A DNA stretch of 48,717 nt from Syntrophaceae bacterium UBA2251 (GTDB lineage Bacteria; Desulfobacterota; Syntrophia; Syntrophales; UBA2251), in assembly GCA_002347815.1 (NCBI GenBank), contig DDXV01000049.1, positions 1-48,717 on the forward strand. Reading direction: 5' to 3'. Each line of letters opens with the position of its first letter. Position 1 is the first letter of the stretch. A program made the position numbers and the translations under genes. Below, one piece after another: positions 16,352-24,887 of this stretch. The notes beneath the pieces are model-generated. The model was not told the DNA's origin. It saw only the letters and a list, made by a program, of their open reading frames with translations, and made no database searches.

Positions 16352-16367
16352 CTCCCCACGCGGGGAG
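16352..16367 (-). terminator. Hairpin after the glycerol/glycyl-radical operon
   Basis: CTCCCC-ACGC-GGGGAG, a perfect 6-base stem with a four-base loop, lies seven bases past the stop of the last gene of the minus-strand operon. There is no long T-run, so it is only a candidate transcript end. Confidence 0.4.
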
Positions 16368-16373
16368 AAATGT

Positions 16374-17222
16374 TCAGAAGCGCGTGACGGGTTCGAGCGG
16401 CCGTGCGGGGTAGATCTGTCCCGGGATGGGCGGCATGGAGTTGTACACCCAATCCAGGTCGATCACGCCGAGCGACGCGCCGCGGGCGCGGGTGAAACCG
16501 GTGAACGGCCCCCGGACGAGGCAGTTTTCCATCTCCAGGGTGAGCCCCAGGACCACGACCGGAACGCCCGGTTGCAGGCCCCGCAGATCCTCCCGGTAGA
16601 CGGTGGGCGCAAAGACGAGGCGGCGGCTGTCGGCGGCCTGGGCCTGAAGCAGGGGGACGATCTCGGGGAAGCCGTCCGCGCCGATGAAGGCAAGGAACTT
16701 CAGCGCGTCCAGGCGGTTGAAAAGTCCCTCCGCCCAGGGCGTCAGGATGCGCTCCGACCGTCCCGTCTTCCGGGCCCCCTTGGCCAGTCCGGTCAGGAGC
16801 GCCCCGGCGACGATGCCGGGCAGGGGGAGCGCCTCTCCCGGGTGCAGCGAGACCAGGTCCATGAAGTGGACGGTGTGGATGCCGAAGTAGGTGTTGTAAC
16901 GCCACATGGGCTTCCGGTTGTACCGGATATACGCGTCGCCTTCGGTTTCCGCCCGCGTCCAGATGTCCTTGCCCCGCCAGAGTTTTCGATCCAGGCTCAT
17001 GACGAGGAAGCCTGTCCGGGGATTGTCCCGGACGTGCCGCTTGCTCGCCCCTTCGCAGAACTGGCCCCAGGTGAGTTCCGTCGGAGAGGCCGTATCGAGC
17101 GTCGTGATCAGCGTCAGGTGCGGGAGGCCCTCCCCGTTCACCGTGGCAAGCACGCCCACCTTGACGTCCGAGGCGAAGGCCTCCATGTCTTCCGGCAAGA
17201 ACCGCGTCTCAAGATCCGTCAT
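16374..17222 (-). CDS. Pyridoxamine-5'-phosphate-oxidase-like FMN-binding split-barrel protein
   Basis: 282 residues. The N-terminal half follows the split-barrel pattern: 'VKVGVLATVNGEGLPHLTLI', 'WGQFCEGASKRHVRDNP' and 'TGFLVMSLDRKLWRGK'. These proteins bind FMN, heme or F420 and reduce small molecules; few have known substrates. The C-terminal half is extra and not recognised. It is the last gene of the glpK-glpD-glycyl-radical-enzyme operon, 33 bases after the activase gene, which suggests that it takes part in the same process, for example as a redox partner. GTG 17225 is also possible, but ATG 17222 is preferred. Confidence 0.78.
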   Translation of the reverse strand: MTDLETRFLPEDMEAFASDVKVGVLATVNGEGLPHLTLITTLDTASPTELTWGQFCEGASKRHVRDNPRTGFLVMSLDRKLWRGKDIWTRAETEGDAYIRYNRKPMWRYNTYFGIHTVHFMDLVSLHPGEALPLPGIVAGALLTGLAKGARKTGRSERILTPWAEGLFNRLDALKFLAFIGADGFPEIVPLLQAQAADSRRLVFAPTVYREDLRGLQPGVPVVVLGLTLEMENCLVRGPFTGFTRARGASLGVIDLDWVYNSMPPIPGQIYPARPLEPVTRF

Positions 17223-17255
17223 CACATCCCCCCCCCCGGATTTAACCGGCCCGTT

Positions 17256-18260
17256 TCATGCGGGGTCTCCGGCGGGTTCGTCCGGACGGACCGCGCCCGT
17301 CCAGGCCACCCGGTCCGCGGCGACGCCCGCCCGCCGGGCCGCGTTGGCGAAGGCCTCCATCTCCCCGGCCGTCATCAGGGCATCCTCCCGGCAGGCCCAG
17401 GGCATGTCGAGCCGGCGGTACTTGTCCCGGCAGAGGTTGTTGAAGGCGCACAGCTCCCAGCGCTCGACCGCGTCGCCCAGGTTCTCCGCAACAAAGCGTC
17501 CGAGGCCGGCGATGTTGTCCAGACGCGCCGTCATGCGGGGGATGATGGGCGTCCTCAGCCACAGGCGCGCCGGGCGCTCCTGTGCGCGCATCCGGTCCCG
17601 GATCAGGAGCAGGTTCGCGAAAATCCGCTCGTTGGACTGGCCGGTGAACTGCCGGTGCCGCTCCGGGTCGATCTCCTTCAGGTCGTAGAGCACGAGGTCC
17701 GTGGCCGGCAGGAGCCGCTCGAGCGCCTCCGCCGCGCAGAAACCGCAGGTGTCGAGCGCCGTGTGCGGGCCGCGCTGCCGGCAGCCCGTGAGAAAGGCCG
17801 CGACGAAGGGGGCCTGCAGGGCCGGTTCGCCGCCGGAAACCGTCACCCCGCCGCCGGAGGCCTCGAAATAGGCCCGGTCCTTTTCGACCTCGTCCAGCAG
17901 CCTGTCCAGCCTCCAGGGCTCCCCGAGGCGCTCCAGGGCCAGCGCGGGACAGGCCCGGCTGCACGCGCCGCAGGCGGTGCAGCGGTCCCGGAGGATGCGG
18001 ATCCCCGCGCCGTCGTCGCTCAGGGCCCCCTCCGGGCAGACCGCGAGACACGTCTTGCAGCCGATGCAGCGGGTTTCGACCCACTGCATCTGGGGACGGG
18101 CGGAGAGGCTCTCCGGGTTGTGGCACCACAGGCAGTGAAGGCCGCAGCCCTTGAAGAAGACCGTGGTGCGGATGCCGGGGCCGTCTTCGGTGGACATGCG
18201 CTGGATGTTCAGGATCAGGGATTCGGCCGGAAGTCCGGCCGGATCGTCGTTCAAGGACAT
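17256..18260 (-). CDS. Glycyl radical enzyme activase (radical SAM)
   Basis: Uses S-adenosylmethionine and a 4Fe-4S cluster to put the radical on the C-terminal glycine of its partner enzyme. The radical SAM motif CxxxCxxC is seen in 'FFKGCGLHCLWCHNPE'. Two ferredoxin-like cysteine sets follow (RCIGCKTCLAVCPEGA and RCTACGACSRACP), the arrangement of the larger activases that serve dehydratase-type glycyl radical enzymes. 'GGGVTVSGGEPALQ' is the GGEP AdoMet-binding motif. 334 residues is a normal length. A strong AAGGAGG precedes ATG 18260, only nine bases after the glycyl radical enzyme stop, so the two are made together. Its partner is clearly the adjacent enzyme. Confidence 0.95.
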   Translation of the reverse strand: MSLNDDPAGLPAESLILNIQRMSTEDGPGIRTTVFFKGCGLHCLWCHNPESLSARPQMQWVETRCIGCKTCLAVCPEGALSDDGAGIRILRDRCTACGACSRACPALALERLGEPWRLDRLLDEVEKDRAYFEASGGGVTVSGGEPALQAPFVAAFLTGCRQRGPHTALDTCGFCAAEALERLLPATDLVLYDLKEIDPERHRQFTGQSNERIFANLLLIRDRMRAQERPARLWLRTPIIPRMTARLDNIAGLGRFVAENLGDAVERWELCAFNNLCRDKYRRLDMPWACREDALMTAGEMEAFANAARRAGVAADRVAWTGAVRPDEPAGDPA

Positions 18261-18269
18261 GGGCCTCCT

Positions 18270-20783
18270 TCAGTAGCGGGCATGGCTCTCGCGGGCGATG
18301 ATCTCATCCTGCAGCTCGCGGCCGATGCTCGTGAAGTAGGCGTTGTAGCCCGTCACCCGGACGAGGAGGTGCCGGTAGTCCCGGGGGTGTTTCTGGGCCT
18401 CGCGGAGCATGTCCGCGTCGATCAGGTTGATCTGGAGCGCCGTGCCGCCGTTTTCGATGTAGCCCTTGAGGAAGGCCCGGAATTTCCGCCGGTGTTCCGG
18501 GTCCCGCAGCAGGGAGGGGCTGAAGGTCATCGTGTGGCTCGCCCCGTTCGGCAGGTTGCACAGGTAGGCCTCCCAGTCGCCCCGCCCGGCGGGCGCCTTG
18601 CCGCCCAGGGCCTTGCCCACGGAGTTCACGTTGGCCGTCGGGCCGTGGATGTCGGCGCCGTTGGAGGGGCAGATGGCGTTGGAGAGGAACTGCCCCCGGG
18701 GCCGCCCGTCGGCCGTGGCGGCCACGATGAAGCCGTCGCCGACCCAGTAGTTCCAGCTCAGCATGCCGGGGCGGAAGCGCCGGCCCGTCGAGCGGGTCCG
18801 GAACTTCCAGGTCTCCGCCGTCCAGAAGTCCATGACCCGGGCGGCCATCCGGTCCGCCTCGTCGTCGTCCCGGCCGTACTTCGGGGCCCGGAACTTGGCC
18901 TTGGCCTGCAGGATCTCGTGGCCGGCCCAGTTGTCCTTGAGCGCCCGGATCAGCTCCGCCATCGTGCACGCCTTCCGGTCGTAGACGAGGTGCTTGATCG
19001 CGAGCAGCGAATCGACCGTCGTGGCGAAGGTGACCCCCTCCATCGTGGTGAAGCTGAGCTCGGCGCCGCCCTGGGTCACGTCGCGCCCCTGCCCGGCGCA
19101 GCCCTTCACGAGGCAGGACAGGTAGGGGGTCGGCGAAAAGCGGGCCCGGATCGCCTCGGAGGCCTCGTACGTCTCCGCGCAGCGCGCCAGGATGTAGCGG
19201 GTCTGCGCGCAGTAGGCCTCCCAGAACGCGTCCCAGGTCGCAAACGCCGTCGCGTCGCCCGTCCGCGGCCCCGCCTGGCGGATGCGCTCCGTCTTGCCGG
19301 TCATCGGATCGACGAAGGGCAGCAGGTCCCGCCCCCCGGTCAGGGCCAGCTCGACCGCCTTGACGAGGTTCACGTTGTTGTCCACGGTGCCCGAACGGTC
19401 GTTGCCGACCATCGTGTTCTCCAGGCAGCCGACGGAGGCGTAGTCGTGAACGTTTCCCTCATGGATCAGGTGGGTGACGCCCGCCTCCTTCGCCTCCCGC
19501 AGCATGCCGGCCATCGACCGCTCGTCGAAATTGAGGAGAAACGGCGCCCCCTGGCTCGACGCAATCATGTCCACGACCCGGTCCAGGAGCGCCTCCGGGC
19601 TGTTCCGGTGCAGGCGCACATTGGGCTTGGGCTCCAGGATGGGGGTCATCTCGTCGATGACCTCGAGCAGGGCGTAGGTTAGGTCGTTGGTCATGTCCCT
19701 CCCTCCCGGGCCCATGCCGGAGAGGTTGAAGAGCTGCCCGTAACCGGCGGTGATGCCCTGGTTGCCCCCCACGCGGATCATCATGTCGTAGACCGTGTTG
19801 CAGTGCACCCAGAGGCACCGCAGGATCTCCTTGCCGAACTCGCGGTCCATGCCCTCGTCGAGGGACCGCCGCCAGAAGGGATGCAGGGATTGGTCGAGCC
19901 GGCCGAAGGACACGCCGGGTCCCGGGTAGTTCTCGTCGCTCATGACGAGCATGTGCGTGAGCCACAGGGCCTGCACCGCCTCCCAGAAGGTCCGGGGCGG
20001 TTCCCAGGGGACCCGCTCGAGGTTGGCCGCCATTTGGGCCAGTTCGTCCCGTCGCGCCGGGTCCGCTTCGCCCGCCGCCCGCCGCGTGCAGAGGGCGGCA
20101 TAGCGCGCGGCCAGGTCGCGGGGCATCCCGGCCGCCGTCATCATGGCGCGGAGCTGGGCCCCGCGGGCGCCCATCCTGTCCCGCTCCGTCAGACGATCGT
20201 ACGTTTCCGCGAGATCCGCGTGGATGCCCCGCCAGCCGATGTCGAGCACGCGGGCGTAGTCGGGGATCAGGTGGCCGCTCGTCGCCCCGCTGTTCCCGTA
20301 GCCGTGGTCGTGGAACGCCTTCATGACGGCGCGGGCGCCCTTCCTGCCGTAGATCAGGCGGTCCCGCGCCGCCGTCTCCGCCTTCGTCCAGCAGCGGGAC
20401 GCCTGCAGGTTGAAGCGGCCGCCGGCCAGAAGGTCGCCGGGGAGGAGCTCCTGCGGGACGTGGTTCACCATCACCTCCCGGATGAACCAGGCGCGCCGCT
20501 CCGGCAGGGACCAGCCCCAGAACCCCTCCGGTAGCGGCACGGGCCGGGCGGCCTGCCGCAGGGCGGAGCGGAAGGTCTGGAGAAAGGCGTAGGTCTCCGG
20601 GACGATGTAGTACGTGATCTCGTCGTACACGACGTCCCAGGGCGTCCCGGTCGTCCAGGCGGTGGCCTCGTTGGTCCAGGCGCGCGCCGTTCCCTGGAAG
20701 TAGTAATCCCTCAGCCACGCGATCCGGGGGGAAAGCCCCCGGGGCGTCTTGATGGCGAATTTCGGCTGCGTCGCCGCGTTCAT
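18270..20783 (-). CDS. Glycyl radical enzyme of unassigned substrate (C-x-E, eliminase-like)
   Basis: 837 residues with the pyruvate-formate-lyase fold. The thiyl cysteine and acid are Cys453 and Glu455 (SVGCLENT), the C-x-E pattern of dehydratases, eliminases and some decarboxylases, unlike pyruvate formate-lyase (adjacent cysteines) or fumarate-adding synthases. The radical glycine is Gly812 in RVTGYNAYF. 'DVTQGGAELSFTTMEGVTFATTVDSLLAIK' (quoted in parts: DVTQGGAELSF, TVDSLLAIK) is typical of the family core. The ATG overlaps the glpD stop as ATGA, and AAAGGAGG lies upstream. The activase follows nine bases later. The residues after the cysteine do not match the pattern I know for glycerol, choline or hydroxyproline enzymes, so the substrate is open. 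Context with glpK and glpD suggests a glycerol-containing or glycerol-yielding compound. Confidence 0.93.
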   Translation of the reverse strand: MNAATQPKFAIKTPRGLSPRIAWLRDYYFQGTARAWTNEATAWTTGTPWDVVYDEITYYIVPETYAFLQTFRSALRQAARPVPLPEGFWGWSLPERRAWFIREVMVNHVPQELLPGDLLAGGRFNLQASRCWTKAETAARDRLIYGRKGARAVMKAFHDHGYGNSGATSGHLIPDYARVLDIGWRGIHADLAETYDRLTERDRMGARGAQLRAMMTAAGMPRDLAARYAALCTRRAAGEADPARRDELAQMAANLERVPWEPPRTFWEAVQALWLTHMLVMSDENYPGPGVSFGRLDQSLHPFWRRSLDEGMDREFGKEILRCLWVHCNTVYDMMIRVGGNQGITAGYGQLFNLSGMGPGGRDMTNDLTYALLEVIDEMTPILEPKPNVRLHRNSPEALLDRVVDMIASSQGAPFLLNFDERSMAGMLREAKEAGVTHLIHEGNVHDYASVGCLENTMVGNDRSGTVDNNVNLVKAVELALTGGRDLLPFVDPMTGKTERIRQAGPRTGDATAFATWDAFWEAYCAQTRYILARCAETYEASEAIRARFSPTPYLSCLVKGCAGQGRDVTQGGAELSFTTMEGVTFATTVDSLLAIKHLVYDRKACTMAELIRALKDNWAGHEILQAKAKFRAPKYGRDDDEADRMAARVMDFWTAETWKFRTRSTGRRFRPGMLSWNYWVGDGFIVAATADGRPRGQFLSNAICPSNGADIHGPTANVNSVGKALGGKAPAGRGDWEAYLCNLPNGASHTMTFSPSLLRDPEHRRKFRAFLKGYIENGGTALQINLIDADMLREAQKHPRDYRHLLVRVTGYNAYFTSIGRELQDEIIARESHARY

Positions 20784-22372
20784 ATGGGGCCTCCTTTCAG
20801 GGAGGGCAGATAACCGGCCGCCAGCGCCTTGTAACGGGCGACCTGTTCCGCCCGCCAGGATTCGTCCCGGCCGAGTTCCGCGGCCATGAGGGCCGCCGTG
20901 TCCTTCGCCATCTCGACCGACGCCCGTGCATTCAAAAACAGCGCCCGCGTGCGCCGGGCCAGGACATCCTCCACCGTGCGGGCCATCTCCCGGCGGACGC
21001 CCCAGACCACCTCGGCACGGAGGTAGGGGAGCGCCCCGTGGAGGCGCTTTCCCAGCTCCGGCCGGGCGGCGATGAGCCGCCGGATGCCCGGGGCGTCGGC
21101 GCCGTAGGCGTGGAGGGGATCGGCGTCGTCGGACGCCTCGACCCAGCCGTGGATGGGCATCTGCTCGGTCGGGCAGGGGCGGCGCTTCAGCCCGCCCACC
21201 GTGATCGCCAGATCCACCGTGTCCTGCGCCATTCGCCGGTACGTCGTCCATTTGCCGCCCGTGATCGTGACCAGCCCCGACGGCGAGACCAGCAGCGTGT
21301 GGTCGCGCGACAGCTCCGCCGTGCTCTTGTCGTCCCCCGTCCGGAAGAGGGGCCGGATGCCGGCGAACATGCTGAGGACGTCCTTCCGTTCCGGGCCCCG
21401 GGCAAGGTAGCGCCGGGAGTGCTTCAGGATGAAATCGATCTCCTCCTCGAGGACCCTGGGCTCGAGGTCCGCCCGTTCGATCGGGGTGTCCGTCGTGCCG
21501 AGGACGACCTTATCGTGCCAGGGGACCGCGAACAGGACGCGGCCGTCGTCCGTATGGGGCACCATGATGGCGGAGTGCCCCGGCAGGAATTCCCGGCCGA
21601 CGATCAGGTGCACCCCCTGGCTGGGGGTGATCAGGTTCGGCACCGTCGGGTCGTCCATCCGGATGACGCCGTCGGCGAAGACGCCGGTGGCGTTCACCAC
21701 GGCCCGGCCCGGGATCTCGTACACCCGGCCCGTTTCCTCGTCCCGGGCGGCGACCCCGCTCACCGCGTCGCCTTTCTTGAGCAGGGCCGTGACCGGCATG
21801 TAGTTCAGGGCCGTGCCGCCGCGGTCGATGACGGTCTGGGCCAGATTGACCGCCAGGCGCGCGTCGTCGAACTGCCCATCGTAGTAAATCACCCCGCCCC
21901 GGAGGCCGTCGGGCTCCAGGGTCGGAATGCGCCGGCGCGTCTCCCGGAGGGAGAGCCGCTGGGAGGGTTCCAGGCCCAGCTTGCCCGCGAGCTTGTCGTA
22001 GACCTTCATGCCGACGCCGTAGAACGGGCCTTCCCACCAGCCGTAGCTGGGGACGATGAAGGCCTGGTGGCGGATCAGGTGGGGGGCGTTGAACATCAGC
22101 AGGCCGCGCTCGTGAAGGGCCTCCAGGACGAGCGAGACGTTGCCCTGCTTCAGGTAGCGGACGCCGCCGTGGACGAGTTTGGTGCTGCGGCTGGAGGTTC
22201 CTTTCGAATAGTCGTGCTGTTCCAGGAGGAGGGTCCGGTACCCCCGCGCCGCCGCATCGACCGCCACGCCCAGGCCGGTGGCGCCTCCCCCGATGACGAT
22301 GACGTCCCAGGCCCCCTTGGCGGCCAGCGCGGCCAGGAGGGTCTGCCGATGAGTCGGGTCTTTTGCCGTCAT
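20780..22372 (-). CDS. glpD: FAD-dependent glycerol-3-phosphate dehydrogenase
   Basis: Oxidises sn-glycerol 3-phosphate to dihydroxyacetone phosphate at the membrane, passing electrons to quinone. The 530-residue protein begins with the FAD dinucleotide-binding motif VIVIGGGATGLGVAVDAA, followed by 'SSRSTKLVHGGVRYL' and later 'TITGGKWTTYRRMA', all standard for GlpD. It lies 19 bases after glpK. Its TGA overlaps the ATG of the glycyl radical enzyme, tying the two translations together. A quinone-linked GlpD in an anaerobe implies electron flow into a membrane chain rather than NADH. Confidence 0.95.
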   Translation of the reverse strand: MTAKDPTHRQTLLAALAAKGAWDVIVIGGGATGLGVAVDAAARGYRTLLLEQHDYSKGTSSRSTKLVHGGVRYLKQGNVSLVLEALHERGLLMFNAPHLIRHQAFIVPSYGWWEGPFYGVGMKVYDKLAGKLGLEPSQRLSLRETRRRIPTLEPDGLRGGVIYYDGQFDDARLAVNLAQTVIDRGGTALNYMPVTALLKKGDAVSGVAARDEETGRVYEIPGRAVVNATGVFADGVIRMDDPTVPNLITPSQGVHLIVGREFLPGHSAIMVPHTDDGRVLFAVPWHDKVVLGTTDTPIERADLEPRVLEEEIDFILKHSRRYLARGPERKDVLSMFAGIRPLFRTGDDKSTAELSRDHTLLVSPSGLVTITGGKWTTYRRMAQDTVDLAITVGGLKRRPCPTEQMPIHGWVEASDDADPLHAYGADAPGIRRLIAARPELGKRLHGALPYLRAEVVWGVRREMARTVEDVLARRTRALFLNARASVEMAKDTAALMAAELGRDESWRAEQVARYKALAAGYLPSLKGGPI

Positions 22373-22391
22373 AGGTCCATCACCCCTTGAG

Positions 22392-23882
22392 CTATTTTTC
22401 GATCCAGCGCCGCGACCGTTCGAGGGCCCGACGCCACTCGCGCACGAGCGTTCCCGCCCGGGCGCGGTCCATGGCTGGCTCGAACCGCCGGTCCACCTGG
22501 AGCCGTCCGTTGAGTTCCGCCAGATCCCGCCAGTAGCCGACCGCCAGCCCCGCCAGGCAGGCCGCGCCCATGGCGGTGGTTTCGGCGATCACGGGGCGGA
22601 TCACCGGGACACCCAGGATGTCCGCCTGGAACTGCATCAGCGTATCGTTGGCCGTCGCCCCCCCGTCGACGCGCAGCTCGCGGATGTCGATCCCGGCGTC
22701 CGTCGCCATGCATTCCAGGACGTCGAGGGACTGGTAGGCGATGCTCTCCAGGGCCGCCCGGGCGATGTGGGACGCGCCGGAGCCCCGGGTGAGGCCGACC
22801 AGGGTCCCGCGGGCGTACGGGTCCCAGTAGGGGGCGCCCAGCCCGGCGAAGGCGGGCACCAGATAGACCCCGCCGTTGTCGGGCACGCGGTTGGCCAGTT
22901 CCTCCACCGCGGCGGAGGTCCGGATGATCCCCAGGCTGTCCCGGAGCCACTGCACCACGGCGCCGCCCATGAACACGCTCCCCTCGAGGGCGTACCGGAT
23001 CTCCGAACCGATCTTCCAGGCCACCGTCGTCAGGAGGTTGTTTTCCGACAGGATCGGCTTGGCGCCCGTGTTCATCAGCATGAAACAGCCCGTGCCGTAG
23101 GTGTTTTTCACCATGCCGGGCTCGGTGCACATCTGTCCGAAGAGGGCGGCCTGCTGATCGCCGGCGATGCCCGCGATGGGGATGCCGCCGGGAAGTACGG
23201 ACGGGGCCGTCTCGCCGACCGCGTCGCTGGACGCCCGAACCTCGGGCAGGATGGCGCGGGGGATGTCGAGCATCCTCAGGAGGTCGTCGTCCCAGGCGCC
23301 GGTGTGGATGTTGTAGAGCAGGGTCCGGGAGGCGTTGGAGGCGTCGGTCACGTGCCGGGCGCCCCGGGTGAGGTTCCAGACGAGCCACGTGTCGATCGTG
23401 CCGAAGGCCAGTTCGCCCGCCTCCGCCCGCGCGCGGGCGCCGGGGACGTGATCCAGGATCCAGCGGATCTTCGTGCCCGAAAAATAGGCGTCGATGACGA
23501 GGCCGGTCTTCCGCCGGAAGACCGCCGTCAGCCCCTCCCCTTTCAGGGCGTCGCAGAGGTCGGCGGTGCGGCGGTCCTGCCACACGATGGCGTTGTACAC
23601 CGGCTGCCCGGTGCGGCGGTCCCAGAGGACCGTCGTCTCCCGCTGGTTGGTGATGCCGATCGCGGCGATGTCCGCGCCGGCGAGCCCCGCCGTCGTCATC
23701 GCCTCGGCGGCCACCCCGATCTGGGTGGCCCATATTTCCGTCGGATCGTGCTCCACCCAGCCGGGCTTGGGGTAGATCTGGCGGAATTCCTTCTGCGCGA
23801 CGGTCCGCACGGCGCCGGCGCGATCGAAGAGGATGGCTCGCGAACTCGTCGTGCCCTGATCGAGGGCCAGGATGTACCGCAC
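22392..23882 (-). CDS. glpK: Glycerol kinase
   Basis: Phosphorylates glycerol with ATP to sn-glycerol 3-phosphate, feeding GlpD next to it. 496 residues, the usual length. The phosphate loop 'LALDQGTTSSRAILFD' opens the protein; 'KPGWVEHDPTEIW' and the C-terminal 'LRVDGGATANDTLMQFQAD' are family signatures. The start is GTG, with AAGGAGG six bases upstream. It is the first gene of a five-gene minus-strand operon (glpK, glpD, glycyl radical enzyme, activase, FMN split-barrel protein). No glycerol facilitator gene is in the window. Confidence 0.96.
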   Translation of the reverse strand: MRYILALDQGTTSSRAILFDRAGAVRTVAQKEFRQIYPKPGWVEHDPTEIWATQIGVAAEAMTTAGLAGADIAAIGITNQRETTVLWDRRTGQPVYNAIVWQDRRTADLCDALKGEGLTAVFRRKTGLVIDAYFSGTKIRWILDHVPGARARAEAGELAFGTIDTWLVWNLTRGARHVTDASNASRTLLYNIHTGAWDDDLLRMLDIPRAILPEVRASSDAVGETAPSVLPGGIPIAGIAGDQQAALFGQMCTEPGMVKNTYGTGCFMLMNTGAKPILSENNLLTTVAWKIGSEIRYALEGSVFMGGAVVQWLRDSLGIIRTSAAVEELANRVPDNGGVYLVPAFAGLGAPYWDPYARGTLVGLTRGSGASHIARAALESIAYQSLDVLECMATDAGIDIRELRVDGGATANDTLMQFQADILGVPVIRPVIAETTAMGAACLAGLAVGYWRDLAELNGRLQVDRRFEPAMDRARAGTLVREWRRALERSRRWIEK

Positions 23883-23908
23883 ACGGACCTCCTTCGGCAG
23901 GATGTGGC

Positions 23909-23938
23909 ATTATTGCATGCAATTCCTCACAATGACAA
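23909..23938 (-). promoter_or_regulatory. Promoter and palindromic operator candidate of the glpK operon
   Basis: On the minus strand TTGTCA (23938-23933), an 18-base spacer and AATAAT (23914-23909) with an extended TG make a good promoter 27 bases upstream of the glpK GTG. The perfect 12-base palindrome ATTGCATGCAAT (23912-23923) overlaps the -10 element, the right place for a repressor. The regulator is unknown; no glpR is in the window. Confidence 0.6.
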
Positions 23939-24048
23939 GGGAAATTTAACTCGCCCCTGGCATCCGCCGGCGGGATGTGGTACACATCGCCAGACCTTGA
24001 CGCCCGCCCCCGGCCGGGGATGGGCCCGGAAAAAAAAGGAGACGGACC

Positions 24049-24759
24049 ATGCCGCTGCTGGAGGGACTGAGCGCATCCCTGGAGGGCGCTCCCGCCCTGG
24101 CGTTTCTCGCCGTATTCGCGGGCGGGGTGCTGGTGAGCTTCACCGCCTGCGTCTATCCCGTGGTGCCCATCACCATCGCCTTCATCGGGGCGCGCAGCGC
24201 GGGCTCCCGGACCCGGGGATTTTTCCTGTCGCTCGTCTACGTCCTGGGGATGGCCCTCACCTACACGGCCCTGGGCGGGATCGCCGCCCTGTCCGGAAAG
24301 CTCTTCGGCCAGCTCCAGACCAACCCCTGGACCTACTTCGTCATGGCCAACATCTGCATCCTCATGGGGCTCGCGATGCTGGAGGTGTTCATCCTGCCCG
24401 TGCGCACCCCGGCCTTCATCGCCCGTCTCCAGCCGCGCGGGAAAACCCGGGGCCTCGCGGGCAGCCTCGCCGTCGGCGCCGCTTCGGGGCTGGTCCTGGG
24501 GCCGTGCACCGCTCCGGTCCTGGCCGTGCTGTTGAGCTACGTCGCCACGCGGCAGCACCTGCTGTTCGGGATGAGCCTGCTGTTCGTCTTCGCCCTGGGC
24601 ATGGGGGTCCTGCTCGTCGTCGTCGGGACCTTCGCCGGACTGCTGGCCAGCCTGCCGAAATCGGGCGTCTGGATGGCGCGCGTCAATCGCCTCTTCGGCT
24701 GGATCCTGATCGGGGCCGGGGAGTACTTTCTGATCGTCGCCGGTCAGCTCTGGATATAG
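24049..24759 (+). CDS. ccdA: CcdA/DsbD-type thiol-disulfide transporter
   Basis: Carries reducing power across the inner membrane to periplasmic thioredoxins, for cytochrome c assembly or disulfide repair. 236 residues with six predicted membrane helices. The two reactive cysteines of the family are Cys34 (SFTACVYPVVPIT) and Cys153 (LGPCTAPVLAV), each followed by the conserved proline. An A-rich AAGGAG precedes the ATG. A TlpA-like lipoprotein gene lies 128 bases downstream and is the likely electron acceptor. The gene diverges from glpK. Confidence 0.92.
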   Translation: MPLLEGLSASLEGAPALAFLAVFAGGVLVSFTACVYPVVPITIAFIGARSAGSRTRGFFLSLVYVLGMALTYTALGGIAALSGKLFGQLQTNPWTYFVMANICILMGLAMLEVFILPVRTPAFIARLQPRGKTRGLAGSLAVGAASGLVLGPCTAPVLAVLLSYVATRQHLLFGMSLLFVFALGMGVLLVVVGTFAGLLASLPKSGVWMARVNRLFGWILIGAGEYFLIVAGQLWI

Positions 24760-24887
24760 CGCCGGGCGTTGGGACGCGGGCAAGGGAAGGATGCGCGCCG
24801 CAGGGATGCGCCGGCAGAGAACGGACCGCGCGGGACGGTCGACGGATTCGGCGTGGGGGCAAAACGACGCGGGAGGAGAAACGGCGG

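Noticed and set aside
14335..16905. Open frame of 856 codons on the minus strand
   Set aside because: It is antisense to the acyl-CoA synthetase and membrane protein genes, Arg/Pro/Gly-rich and without a recognisable domain.
15288..19682. Open frame of 1464 codons on the plus strand
   Set aside because: It is antisense to the glycyl radical enzyme, its activase and the PNPOx-like gene and lacks any domain; long open antisense frames are normal in GC-rich coding DNA.
18270..20783. Alkylsuccinate or benzylsuccinate synthase
   Set aside because: The active-site context is GCLEN, with a Glu two residues after Cys, and no small subunits are nearby; fumarate-adding enzymes lack that Glu.
18270..20783. 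Pyruvate formate-lyase
   Set aside because: It lacks the adjacent pair of cysteines, and the activase has extra ferredoxin clusters as in dehydratase systems.
22369..24783. Open frame of 804 codons over glpK and ccdA
   Set aside because: Shadow frame; both strands carry recognised genes in other frames.
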